Source: Microvirga sesbaniae (GTDB taxonomy: Bacteria; Pseudomonadota; Alphaproteobacteria; Rhizobiales; Beijerinckiaceae). Taken from it: a stretch of 64,000 nucleotides of DNA. The DNA is taken from positions 401,859-465,858 of the forward strand of contig NZ_JAMXFJ010000001.1 of assembly GCF_025460805.1 (NCBI RefSeq), in the 5' to 3' direction. The translations under genes were made by a program, and so were the position numbers. The notes beneath the pieces are model-generated. The model made no database searches. It was not told where the DNA came from and saw only the letters and a list, made by a program, of their open reading frames with translations. Shown here in pieces: positions 27,870-35,510 of the stretch (its first letter is position 1; every line of letters starts with the position of its first letter).

Positions 27870-28340
27870 TCAATCGGACGACAGCACCTTGCGGAAATAG
27901 ACGACCCGCTCCGTCTCCTCGAATCCCAGCGCTTCGTGCATGCCGTGCGACGCCGTGTTGCCGAGAAGGGCATCGGAGGCGAACTCGCGGCAGCCGTGCC
28001 GCCGCGCCCAGGTCTCGACGGCGCGGCACAGCAGGCGGGCGAGGCCCCGGTTGCGGTGTTCCGGCTCCACGTAGATCCCTTCGAGGAACGCCACGGGCGA
28101 CGTCGTGCAGCCGTTCACGGAGTCGCCGCGCAGGGCGGCTTCGGCAAAGCCCGCCGCCGTGCCGTCGGGCAGGCGCACGAGGAAGGCGGCCGCCTTCCTC
28201 TGCTCCCACAGCATGGCCTGCACGTCGGAGAGATGGTCCTGCACCGGGGCATCCGGCCAGAGGGCATGGCGCAGGACAGCCCATTCCTCCAGGGAGTGGA
28301 GGGTGCAGGGCTCGATCCTCGGGCTGTTCCCGTCATTCAC
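27870..28340 (-). CDS. GNAT acetyltransferase, AAC(6')-I-like
   Basis: 156 residues from GTG 28340, overlapping the PaiB-like gene's stop by eight bases. GFAEAALRGDSVNGCTTSPVAFLEGIYVEPEHRNRGLARLL contains the acetyl-CoA loop (RNRGLA), and the ending ALGFEETERVVYFRK is typical of aminoglycoside 6'-N-acetyltransferases of the AAC(6')-I type. Chromosomal homologues may have other amines as natural substrates. Context with a PaiB-like gene recalls paiAB of Bacillus, where PaiA is a polyamine acetyltransferase. Resistance is possible but not demonstrated. Confidence 0.82.
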   Translation of the reverse strand: MNDGNSPRIEPCTLHSLEEWAVLRHALWPDAPVQDHLSDVQAMLWEQRKAAAFLVRLPDGTAAGFAEAALRGDSVNGCTTSPVAFLEGIYVEPEHRNRGLARLLCRAVETWARRHGCREFASDALLGNTASHGMHEALGFEETERVVYFRKVLSSD

Positions 28341-28980
28341 GCGGCCGGGCTCCCCGGGAATCGACCAGCTCCGCCATGCGCTGCGAGGCATCGTCCGGGG
28401 ACACCCGCAGGCCCGCCGAGACCCCGAGGCGGTCGGCCTCGGATCGGTTCTGGCTCACCTTCCACTTGCCGTCGATCCGGGCGATCTCGATCTCGATCCC
28501 GACGATGCCCTTGAGCTGGGCGGCCACGAAGGGCGGCGGCGCATCGCCGACCGCCCAGGGCTCCGGCCGGGCCGCCTCCTGCAGGTCGGTCATGGCGGCG
28601 ATCTGCTGCCGCAGCCAGTCCGGATCGTCCCGGAGCGTGAGCCGGCCGCGGGCCTGGACGATGGCGTAGTTCCAGGTCGGCACCACCTTGCCGTGCTCGC
28701 GCTTGGCCGCATACCAGGACGGGGTGATGTAGCTCTCGGGACCCTGGAAGACCACGAGGGCTTCCTGCTCGGGGTCGAAGGTCCGCCACTGGGGATTGGC
28801 CCGGGACAGATGCGCCTTGAGGGTTCCGAGCCCTGACGCCGAGGCGTCCAGCACGAAGGGAATGGGATTGGCTTCGAGCCCCTCGCTGCCGAACGTCACC
28901 AGCAGGCCGAGCGGATGGGCCTTGATGAGAGCGTGTTGAACCGCGAGATCGTCCTCGCGGAAATGCGGCGGCTGGTACAT
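28333..28980 (-). CDS. PaiB-family FMN-binding protein
   Basis: 215 residues. MYQPPHFRE at the start, HPLGLLVTF, AHLSRANPQW, VVFQGPESYITPSWYA and VPTWNYAIVQARG are PaiB family marks (split-barrel FMN-binding fold). Known members were described as negative regulators of sporulation and degradative enzymes in Bacillus; the biochemical activity in proteobacteria is unclear. It is the first gene of an operon with the acetyltransferase. Confidence 0.9.
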   Translation of the reverse strand: MYQPPHFREDDLAVQHALIKAHPLGLLVTFGSEGLEANPIPFVLDASASGLGTLKAHLSRANPQWRTFDPEQEALVVFQGPESYITPSWYAAKREHGKVVPTWNYAIVQARGRLTLRDDPDWLRQQIAAMTDLQEAARPEPWAVGDAPPPFVAAQLKGIVGIEIEIARIDGKWKVSQNRSEADRLGVSAGLRVSPDDASQRMAELVDSRGARPRE

Positions 28981-29077
28981 GGCAATCCCGATGGAGCAGG
29001 CCGGGAATATTACCGTTTCACGAGAGCTCGGACCAATCAAAAATCCCGATGCCCTCCATCACGCCCGGCGATGGGCG

Positions 29078-31024
29078 TCAGGCCCCCGTGCGAAGCGCCC
29101 GCAGCTTGTCGGCGAGCTCCGTCCAGCGGTAGGGCTTGCTGATGAACGACACGCCCGTGCCCAGGCCGTCGGACGGCAGGGCCGACATGGGATAGCCCGA
29201 GGCGAGCAGGATCTTGAGATCGGGCCGCATCTCGCGGGCTCGCCGCGACAGCTCGACCCCGTTCATGCCGTTGGGCATGATCACGTCGCTGAACAGGACG
29301 TCGATGGACGGGTTGCCTTCGAGGACCTCGAGCGCCCCGTTGGCGTCGGTCGCCGTCACCACGTCGTAGCCGAGGCTGTCGAAGATGTCGCTCGCGACCT
29401 CCAGGACGGCGGGCTCGTCCTCGACGATCAGGACGGTCCCGGCGCTGTCGCGGGCCGGACGCTCCGTCTCGTCCTCCTCGTCCGACGTCTCGTCGCCGTT
29501 CTCCTGGGCCGGCAGCAGCATGGTGACCTTGGTGCCCTGGCCGGGAGTGCTGTCGATCCTGATCGCGCCGCCCGACTGGGTCACGAAGCCGTAGACCTGG
29601 CTCAGGCCCAGTCCCGTGCCCTTGCCGATCTCCTTGGTGGTGAAGAAGGGCTCGAACACCCGGTCGACGATGTCCGGCGTCATGCCCACGCCGGTGTCCT
29701 GGACGGTGATCGAGACGTATTGGCCCGGCGGCAGGTTCGACGACGCGGCGTCCTGCTCGCCGAGCACGGTGTTTCCCGTCACGATCTTGATCGAGCCGCC
29801 GTCGGGCATCGCATCGCGCGCGTTGACGATGAGGTTGAGCAGCGCGGACTCGAATTGCGGCGCATCGACCGAAACCCATCGGGTCCGTTGGGACAGAGAG
29901 AGCTGCAGCCGGATCATCTCCCCGCAGGCCCGGCGCAGAACCGACTCGAAGCCTTCGATGAGCGTGTTCGGATTGTGCGCCTCGGGCTGCAACGGCTGGC
30001 GGCGGGAGAAGGCAAGCAGCTGCTGGGTGAGCTTGGCGCCGCGCTCGGCCGCGCGCTGCGCGCTCTCGATCAGCTTGACGTCGCGCGGATCGCGCGCGTT
30101 GCGCGTCAGGAGATCGAGGTTGTTGACGATGATCGTCAGCAGGTTGTTGAAGTCGTGCGCCACGCCGCCCGTGAGCTGGCCCACCGCCTCCATCTTCTGG
30201 GCCTGGAAGAGAGCCAGCTGCGCGGCCTCGAGCGCCTCCTGCGTCGCCCGGCGTTCCGTGATGTCGCGGGTGATCTTGGCATAGCCGATCAGCTCGCCCC
30301 GATCGTTCCGGATCGGATCGATGACGACGTTGGCCCAGAATCGGGTGCCGTCCTTACGGACGCGCCAGCCCTCCGCTTCGAACTTGCCCTCGCGGGCCGC
30401 CGTCTCCAGGGCGCGGCGCGGCAGCTCGGTGGCGCGGTCCTCGTCCGTGTAGAACTGCGAGAAATGCTTGCCGAGAATTTCGCTCTCCGCATAGCCCTTG
30501 ATGCGCTGGGCGCCGGGATTCCAGTTCGTCACATGACCCTGGGGGTCAAGCATGTAGAGGGCGTAGTCGGTCACGCCCTGGACCAGCAGGCGAAAGCGCT
30601 CCTCGCTCTCCTTGAGGGCCTCCTGGGCCAACTTTCTCTCGGTGAGGTCACGGGTGATCTTGGCGTAGCCGAGCAGTTCCCCGTGTGGGCTGCGGATCGG
30701 GTCGATGACCACGTGCGCCCAGAACCGGGTGCCGTCCTTGCGGACGCGCCAGCCTTCCGCTTCGAACTTGCCCTCGCGCGCGGCCGTTTCCAGGGCGCGG
30801 CGCGGCAGCTCGGTCGCACGATCCTCGTCGGTGTAGAAGCGCGAGAAATGCGAGCCGATGATCTCGCCTTCCACATAACCCTTGAAACGCTGGGCGCCTG
30901 GATTCCAGCTGACCACGACACCGGTCGGGTCGAGCATGTAGATGGCATAATCGGTGACCGCGTCGACGAGGAGTTGAAAACGACCCTCCGACGACGTTGT
31001 CTTGTGACCAGGCACTGCATTCAT
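29078..31024 (-). CDS. Hybrid histidine kinase with two near-identical PAS domains
   Basis: 648 residues, no membrane helix, so cytoplasmic. PAS1 is about 15-130 and PAS2 about 143-258. A 41-residue block (63-103 and 191-231), starting FYTDEDRATELPRR, is identical in both. HisKA phospho-His is His290 (VAHDFNNLL). HATPase motifs NLIVNARDAM, DTGVGM, FEPFFTTK, GTGLGLS follow. The C-terminal receiver has VEDEP and FSDVIMP with phospho-Asp. It closely resembles the kinase at the start of the window in its catalytic half. No partner regulator is adjacent. PAS ligand unknown. Confidence 0.93.
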   Translation of the reverse strand: MNAVPGHKTTSSEGRFQLLVDAVTDYAIYMLDPTGVVVSWNPGAQRFKGYVEGEIIGSHFSRFYTDEDRATELPRRALETAAREGKFEAEGWRVRKDGTRFWAHVVIDPIRSPHGELLGYAKITRDLTERKLAQEALKESEERFRLLVQGVTDYALYMLDPQGHVTNWNPGAQRIKGYAESEILGKHFSQFYTDEDRATELPRRALETAAREGKFEAEGWRVRKDGTRFWANVVIDPIRNDRGELIGYAKITRDITERRATQEALEAAQLALFQAQKMEAVGQLTGGVAHDFNNLLTIIVNNLDLLTRNARDPRDVKLIESAQRAAERGAKLTQQLLAFSRRQPLQPEAHNPNTLIEGFESVLRRACGEMIRLQLSLSQRTRWVSVDAPQFESALLNLIVNARDAMPDGGSIKIVTGNTVLGEQDAASSNLPPGQYVSITVQDTGVGMTPDIVDRVFEPFFTTKEIGKGTGLGLSQVYGFVTQSGGAIRIDSTPGQGTKVTMLLPAQENGDETSDEEDETERPARDSAGTVLIVEDEPAVLEVASDIFDSLGYDVVTATDANGALEVLEGNPSIDVLFSDVIMPNGMNGVELSRRAREMRPDLKILLASGYPMSALPSDGLGTGVSFISKPYRWTELADKLRALRTGA

Positions 31025-31132
31025 CCAGAAGATTCCCCAGCAGGCCCGTCTGCACGGTTCTTTGCCGCATGATCGGGCCCAGTGGTCTATAACTCCGATA
31101 ACGCCCCGTGGTTCCTCGGAGCCGGCTAGAAC

Positions 31133-32011
31133 TTAAGGCGCAACGCCGGGTTCTCCCGGGAAGGGGAAGCGGATCCAGGCCGGCTTCTCGAGCCGCACCG
31201 GGATGCCGCCGGCCCGAATGGTCTCGCCCGCCTGAAGCGCGTCGGCCGCCCGGTCCAGGCGGATCATCAGGAGCCCGCGGCCCTGCGCGCCGGTGCCGGT
31301 TCTCCCCAGGGCTTTCTCCCCGGCCGTGACCTCGACGCCCACATCGGCCGCGAAGCCGCCTTCGTAGAGGGCCGGGACGATGCGGGTCCGGGCCGTTCCC
31401 CGGTGCTGCATGCGCGAGACGACCTCCTGGCCCACATAGCAGCCCTTGTCGAAATCCACCCCCTGGAGCTGGTCCATGAGGGCCTCGTGCGGGAAGGCGT
31501 CGCCGAACAGGAAGTCGCGGCCGCCCTCCGGGACGCCGAGCCCGATGCGGTGCGCGTGATAGGCCGCCGGGTCGTCCCGGCCGAACTCCGCCGTATCCTG
31601 CGCGGCCACGATGGCGCGCCAGCCGAGATCGGGCAGACGGGGGTCGTCGACCACGAGTCCGGCCTCCTCGTCCGGCTTCGGGGCGTCCCAGCCCGCCACC
31701 AGGCTCAGCGAATCGGACAGGTCCTCGATCGCGACCTTCGCCCGCAGCTTGTAGAACCCGAGCCGCTTGGCGAGATCCGGGGCGTGGACCCGGAGAACGT
31801 CGAGGTAATAGGCGCCGCCGATCTCCTGCGGAGCCTGGAACACGAGAAAATCGAACAGGATCTTGCCCTGGGGCGTCAGCAGGGCCCCGAGGCGGGCGGT
31901 GTGCGCTGACACACGGTCCAGATCGCACGTGATGAGGTTGTCGAGAAAACCCTTGGCGTCCTCGCCCGAAACCCTTACCACCCCCCGGTCGGCCAGATGG
32001 ACTGACGGCAT
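31133..32011 (-). CDS. ygfZ: Folate-binding Fe-S protein YgfZ
   Basis: 292 residues. The diagnostic motif KGCYVGQEVVSRMQHRG lies near residue 195, with VRVSGEDAKGFLDNLITCD at the start, as in GcvT-related YgfZ/IBA57 proteins. These act in assembly or repair of 4Fe-4S clusters, for example in MiaB-type enzymes, using tetrahydrofolate. It is divergent from dihydroorotase with a 72-base gap, so the two promoters overlap. Confidence 0.93.
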   Translation of the reverse strand: MPSVHLADRGVVRVSGEDAKGFLDNLITCDLDRVSAHTARLGALLTPQGKILFDFLVFQAPQEIGGAYYLDVLRVHAPDLAKRLGFYKLRAKVAIEDLSDSLSLVAGWDAPKPDEEAGLVVDDPRLPDLGWRAIVAAQDTAEFGRDDPAAYHAHRIGLGVPEGGRDFLFGDAFPHEALMDQLQGVDFDKGCYVGQEVVSRMQHRGTARTRIVPALYEGGFAADVGVEVTAGEKALGRTGTGAQGRGLLMIRLDRAADALQAGETIRAGGIPVRLEKPAWIRFPFPGEPGVAP

Positions 32012-32083
32012 GTGCCCGCTCTCCTTGCTCTTCCAGGCGTGACATATGCCCGTTCCGCAGCGGCCTCAAGGGATGAGATTGCC

Positions 32084-33418
32084 ATGCCCCAGACCTTCGA
32101 CCTGATCCTCAAAGGCGGCATCGTCGTGAACCACGACGGGCGCGTCGAGCGCGACATCGGCGTGCGCGACGGGCGGATCGCCGCCATCGGCGACCTGTCG
32201 CAGGCCTCCGCGGCCCGGGAGATCGAGTGCCGGGGCCTGCACATCCTGCCCGGCGTGATCGACAGCCAGGTGCATTTCCGCGAGCCTGGCCTCGACCACA
32301 AGGAAGACCTCGAATCGGGGTCCCGCGCGGCCGTCATGGGCGGCGTGACGGCGGTGTTCGAGATGCCCAACACCGATCCGCAGACCACGACCCCCGAGGC
32401 GCTCGCCGACAAGGTGCGGCGCGGCCATCACCGCATGCATTGCGACTTCGCCTTCTGGGTCGGCGGCACGCACGAGAACGCCCATCACGTGCCGGAGCTC
32501 GAGCGCCTGCCGGGCGCCGCCGGCATCAAGGTGTTCATGGGCTCGTCCACCGGGTCGCTCCTCGTCGAGGACGACGAGGGCATCGCCAGCATCCTGCGGC
32601 GCACCCGCCGCCGCGCGGCGTTCCATTCCGAGGACGAGGCGATGCTGCGCGAGCGCAAGGGGCTGCGCGTCGAGGGCGACCCGCGCTCGCATCCGGTCTG
32701 GCGCTCGGCCGAAGTGGCGCTCGCCTGCACGCGGCGCCTCGTGCGCATCTCGCGCGAGACGGGCGCGCGCATCCACGTGCTGCATATCACCACCGCCGAG
32801 GAGATGGCGCTTCTCAAGGACCACAAGGACCTGGTGACCGCGGAGGTCACGCCGCATCATCTGACGCTCGTCGGGCCGGAGGATTACGAGCGCCTCGGCA
32901 CCTACATCCAGATGAACCCGCCCGTGCGCGACGAAGCCCATCGCGCGGCGCTCTGGCAGGGCCTCGACGAAGGCGTCGCGGACGTTCTCGGCTCCGACCA
33001 CGCGCCGCACACCCGCGAGGAGAAGGACAAGACCTATCCCAACACGCCGTCCGGCATGACCGGCGTGCAGACCCTCGTGCCGATCATGCTCGACCACGTG
33101 AACGCCAGCAGGCTCACCCTCGAGCGATTGGTCGATCTCACGAGCGCCGGACCCAAGCGCCTCTTCGGCATCGCCAACAAGGGCCGCATCGCCGTGGGCT
33201 ACGATGCCGATTTCACGGTGGTGGATCTCAAGCGCACGGAGACGATCACCAACGACTGGATCGCGTCGAAGTGCGGCTGGACGCCCTACGACGGCAAGAA
33301 GGTCACCGGCTGGCCCGTCGGCACGGTCGTGCGCGGCAACGTGGTGATGTGGGAGGGTGCGCTGGAAGCGCCGTCGCAGGGCGAGGTGGTGCGCTTCGAG
33401 GAGACGCTGGGTTCGTGA
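32084..33418 (+). CDS. pyrC: Dihydroorotase, class I
   Basis: 444 residues from ATG 32084 after AAGGGATGAG; an earlier in-frame start would add 24 residues without support. The metal site is DSQVHFREPG, AAGIKVFMGSSTG carries the Lys that is carbamylated in this family, and further ligands lie in HVLHITTAEE and VLGSDHAPHT. It closes N-carbamoyl-aspartate to dihydroorotate in pyrimidine synthesis; related allantoinases and hydantoinases cannot be fully excluded, but the EMPNTDPQT segment favours dihydroorotase. Confidence 0.88.
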   Translation: MPQTFDLILKGGIVVNHDGRVERDIGVRDGRIAAIGDLSQASAAREIECRGLHILPGVIDSQVHFREPGLDHKEDLESGSRAAVMGGVTAVFEMPNTDPQTTTPEALADKVRRGHHRMHCDFAFWVGGTHENAHHVPELERLPGAAGIKVFMGSSTGSLLVEDDEGIASILRRTRRRAAFHSEDEAMLRERKGLRVEGDPRSHPVWRSAEVALACTRRLVRISRETGARIHVLHITTAEEMALLKDHKDLVTAEVTPHHLTLVGPEDYERLGTYIQMNPPVRDEAHRAALWQGLDEGVADVLGSDHAPHTREEKDKTYPNTPSGMTGVQTLVPIMLDHVNASRLTLERLVDLTSAGPKRLFGIANKGRIAVGYDADFTVVDLKRTETITNDWIASKCGWTPYDGKKVTGWPVGTVVRGNVVMWEGALEAPSQGEVVRFEETLGS

Positions 33419-33556
33419 CGTGTCGGGGATGACGCAGCAGTTGACGTTCTCGCCGTTCAAGCCCTCGGCCGCCGCAGCCGAACGTGATCGGGTGAGTTTT
33501 TCGACGTGCGGCGAACCCAAGGTCTTCCTGACACCCTCCGGGCCGTGGCCCCTCCG

Positions 33557-33650
33557 CGGGTCATGGCCGGGCTTGTCCCGGCCATCCCGATCGGAAGGGC
33601 TCTGCGTTCCCGACAATCGGGATCACCGGGACGAGCCCGGTGATGACGGG
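33557..33650. repeat. Family A bipartite palindrome, swapped order
   Basis: GGCCGGGCTTGTCCCGGCC first, TCACCGGGACGAGCCCGGTGA second. It sits within the 418-base gap 33419-33836; the parts before (33419-33556) and after it hold no gene that I can support. Confidence 0.85.
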
Positions 33651-33836
33651 GAGGGTGGTCGCCCCGTATGCGCTCCATCGTCAGCGGGACACCACCGGGA
33701 CAAGCCAAGCCATGACGGGACATGTTCCGCCCGGGTGGCACCACGGCGGATCGCCTTCCGGAGGATGGATAGGATCAGCAGCGCGGAGCCCGATGGGCCA
33801 ATGTCTGCGGGATGAAGGTTGTCGGGCGCCAAGCCC

Positions 33837-34100
33837 TCAATGCTTCAGGGCGCCGATCATGGAGAACGCGCCGCTGCGGATCTTGTCCACGAGGGTCGAC
33901 GCATATTCCGCAACGGCATCTTCGCCATAGGTGGCGACGAGTTCGGTGAAGGCCGCGAACAGGGCGGCCTGCGCCATGCAATCGCCGTCGAGCCCGTCGA
34001 GCTCGGCCTCCGCGAAGGCCTCGGTCACATAGCTCAGGGCCGCCTGCTTGAGGGCGCTGAGTTCGGGCAGCTCTGTGAGAGGGACGTCGTTGTCGTTCAT
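33837..34100 (-). CDS. Small acidic protein of unknown function
   Basis: 87 residues, acidic and predicted mostly helical, with no signal or membrane segment. Key stretch: LSALKQAALSYVTEAFAEAELDGLDGDCMAQAALFAAFTELV. I do not recognise the family. ATG is preceded by AAGGGG at suitable distance. The gene is isolated between two family A repeats. Coding likelihood rests on its ribosome site, length and amino acid balance. Confidence 0.65.
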   Translation of the reverse strand: MNDNDVPLTELPELSALKQAALSYVTEAFAEAELDGLDGDCMAQAALFAAFTELVATYGEDAVAEYASTLVDKIRSGAFSMIGALKH

Positions 34101-34271
34101 GATCCAGGCCCCTTCGAGGGGCGGCGCGCGAGTTCGGTTGAATCGTTTCTAGACGTCGCGCCGGCCCTCCGCCAGCATCACCTTGCAAGGAGGTTAACGC
34201 GAGGGGGCATGTCCGAAAAATGTGGATAAGAGGCATCCTTGCAACACCTGTCCCGTGCGGCATGAACCCTC

Positions 34272-34352
34272 CGTCGTCATCACCGGGCTCGTCCCGGTGA
34301 TCTCGATCGTCTGGAGCGCCGCGCCTCATCGCATCGGGATGGCCAAGACGGG
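34272..34352. repeat. Degraded family A palindrome
   Basis: The left hairpin is intact (TCACCGGGCTCGTCCCGGTGA), but the right arm breaks off after TCGGGATGGCC and continues as AAGACGGGG. It may be a decayed copy. The remainder of the 289-base gap shows nothing else. Confidence 0.7.
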
Positions 34353-34389
34353 GAGCGGTGACCCACGGCGGACCTGCGGCCGCCTCCGC

Positions 34390-34983
34390 TCACCCGCCGT
34401 AGCGGCCGGTGATGCTGCGGGCGAGCTGTTCGCCCTCGCCCAGGAATCGGACGGACGCCTCCTGGGCCGACGGGGTGCAGACCCGGTAGGTGAGGGCGTA
34501 GGCCTGGTAGCCCTTGTTGTAGGCGCCGGCGAGGCGCTCGCGGCGGCCCGGCGTGGTCCCTTCAGCCTCGAGCAGGACCTGCATGCGCCGGCTCCATTCC
34601 GAGCCGTCGGGGGCGCTGCAGAGGGGGCGCAGCATGGCGAGCGAACCCATGATTTCGGCGAGCCGCAGCAGTTCCTTCTCGTAGGGCGCGGCCGGCGGCT
34701 CGACCGTGGGCGCTGGCTCCGCCTGCTGCTGGGGCGCGGATTGCTGCCCGGCGGCCGGCCTCGGCGATTGCTGCGGCTGGGGGCGCCGCTGCTGAGGCTG
34801 GGGCTGCGGGCGGAACTGGGGCTGGGACTGCGGCACGGGCCGGTACTGCGGCGGCGGAACCGGCTGGCCCGGCTGCGGCCGCGGCGGCAGGCCGAACAGC
34901 CGCTCGAAGAAGCCCTGCGCCATGGCCGGCTGAGGCACCGCGAGCCAAAGGGCCGGGACGAGGAGCAGGCCCGCGCGTCTCAT
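34390..34983 (-). CDS. TIGR02301-type exported Pro/Gln-rich protein
   Basis: 197 residues. Signal peptide MRRAGLLLVPALWLAVPQPAMAQ, then a Pro/Gln-rich low-complexity stretch (about 33-100), then a C-terminal conserved region with LLRLAEIMGSLAMLRPLC, WSRRMQVLLEAEG and ERLAGAYNKGYQAYALTYRVCTPSA. Two Cys could form a disulfide in the periplasm. The family is known from alphaproteobacteria, often beside a NUDIX gene, as here. ATG overlaps the NUDIX stop by four bases (ATGA); its ribosome site AGAGGA lies inside a 15-bp tandem repeat. Confidence 0.82.
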   Translation of the reverse strand: MRRAGLLLVPALWLAVPQPAMAQGFFERLFGLPPRPQPGQPVPPPQYRPVPQSQPQFRPQPQPQQRRPQPQQSPRPAAGQQSAPQQQAEPAPTVEPPAAPYEKELLRLAEIMGSLAMLRPLCSAPDGSEWSRRMQVLLEAEGTTPGRRERLAGAYNKGYQAYALTYRVCTPSAQEASVRFLGEGEQLARSITGRYGG

Positions 34984-35474
34984 GGTCTCGAATCCTCTGG
35001 TCTCGAATCCTCTGGTCTCGAATCCTCTGGTCTCGAATCCTCGCGGGCGAGCCGAAAGGCCTGCTCCAGAATTCCGGTGAGCCCTGCCGTCATCGGCAGA
35101 TCGGCGATGTCCCGTTCCGTGACCCAACGGATTTCCTTTGCTTCCGGACCTGTCTGAGGTTCGCCCGAAACCCAGCGGGCGGCATGGGCGGCGATGACGA
35201 CGTGATGCTTTATATGGCCTTTCTCGTCCCTTTCAATGAATTCCACCGGGGCGATCAGGCCGATAAGCTTGGCCTCAACCCCCACCTCCTCGCGAAGTTC
35301 CCGGAGCGCCGCCTCGCCCAGGGTCTCGCCGGCCTCGACCAGGCCGCCGGGCAGGGAGAACAATCCCTCGCCGGGAGGCTTGCCCCGGGCGGCGAGCAGG
35401 ATGCGCCCGTCCCGGATCACCGCCACGGAGGCGGCGAGGATCGGACGGGACGGGTAGAGGCGGTCCGAGGTCAT
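34980..35474 (-). CDS. NUDIX hydrolase with repeated EDSRP tail
   Basis: 164 residues. NUDIX box GGLVEAGETLGEAALRELREEVGV is complete (G-x5-E-x7-REL-x-EE-x-G). Expected action is Mg2+-dependent pyrophosphate hydrolysis of a nucleotide-linked substrate; the exact one is unknown. The last 20 residues are four copies of EDSRP, coded by four perfect 15-bp repeats, outside the fold. It is flanked by the citrate-synthase-like gene upstream (28-base gap) and TIGR02301 downstream (overlap), so likely one operon. Confidence 0.92.
   Translation of the reverse strand: MTSDRLYPSRPILAASVAVIRDGRILLAARGKPPGEGLFSLPGGLVEAGETLGEAALRELREEVGVEAKLIGLIAPVEFIERDEKGHIKHHVVIAAHAARWVSGEPQTGPEAKEIRWVTERDIADLPMTAGLTGILEQAFRLAREDSRPEDSRPEDSRPEDSRP
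34983..35042. repeat. Four perfect 15-bp tandem repeats
   Basis: The unit TGGTCTCGAATCCTC is repeated exactly four times. On the minus strand each unit reads GAGGATTCGAGACCA. It codes EDSRP in the NUDIX frame and also supplies a Shine-Dalgarno-like AGAGGA ahead of the next gene. Being a multiple of three, copy changes keep both frames. Confidence 0.97.
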
Positions 35475-35510
35475 GGGAGTCCAAGGTCATGGGAGGCCAA
35501 GGTCATGGGG
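35468..35510. repeat. 16-bp tandem repeat at CS/NUDIX junction
   Basis: AGGTCATGGGAGTCCA and AGGTCATGGGAGGCCA (two units with one mismatch), then a partial third unit AGGTCATGGGG. Each includes a CAT (ATG on the minus strand). The array spans the stop of the citrate-synthase-like gene and the start codon of the NUDIX gene. Confidence 0.9.
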
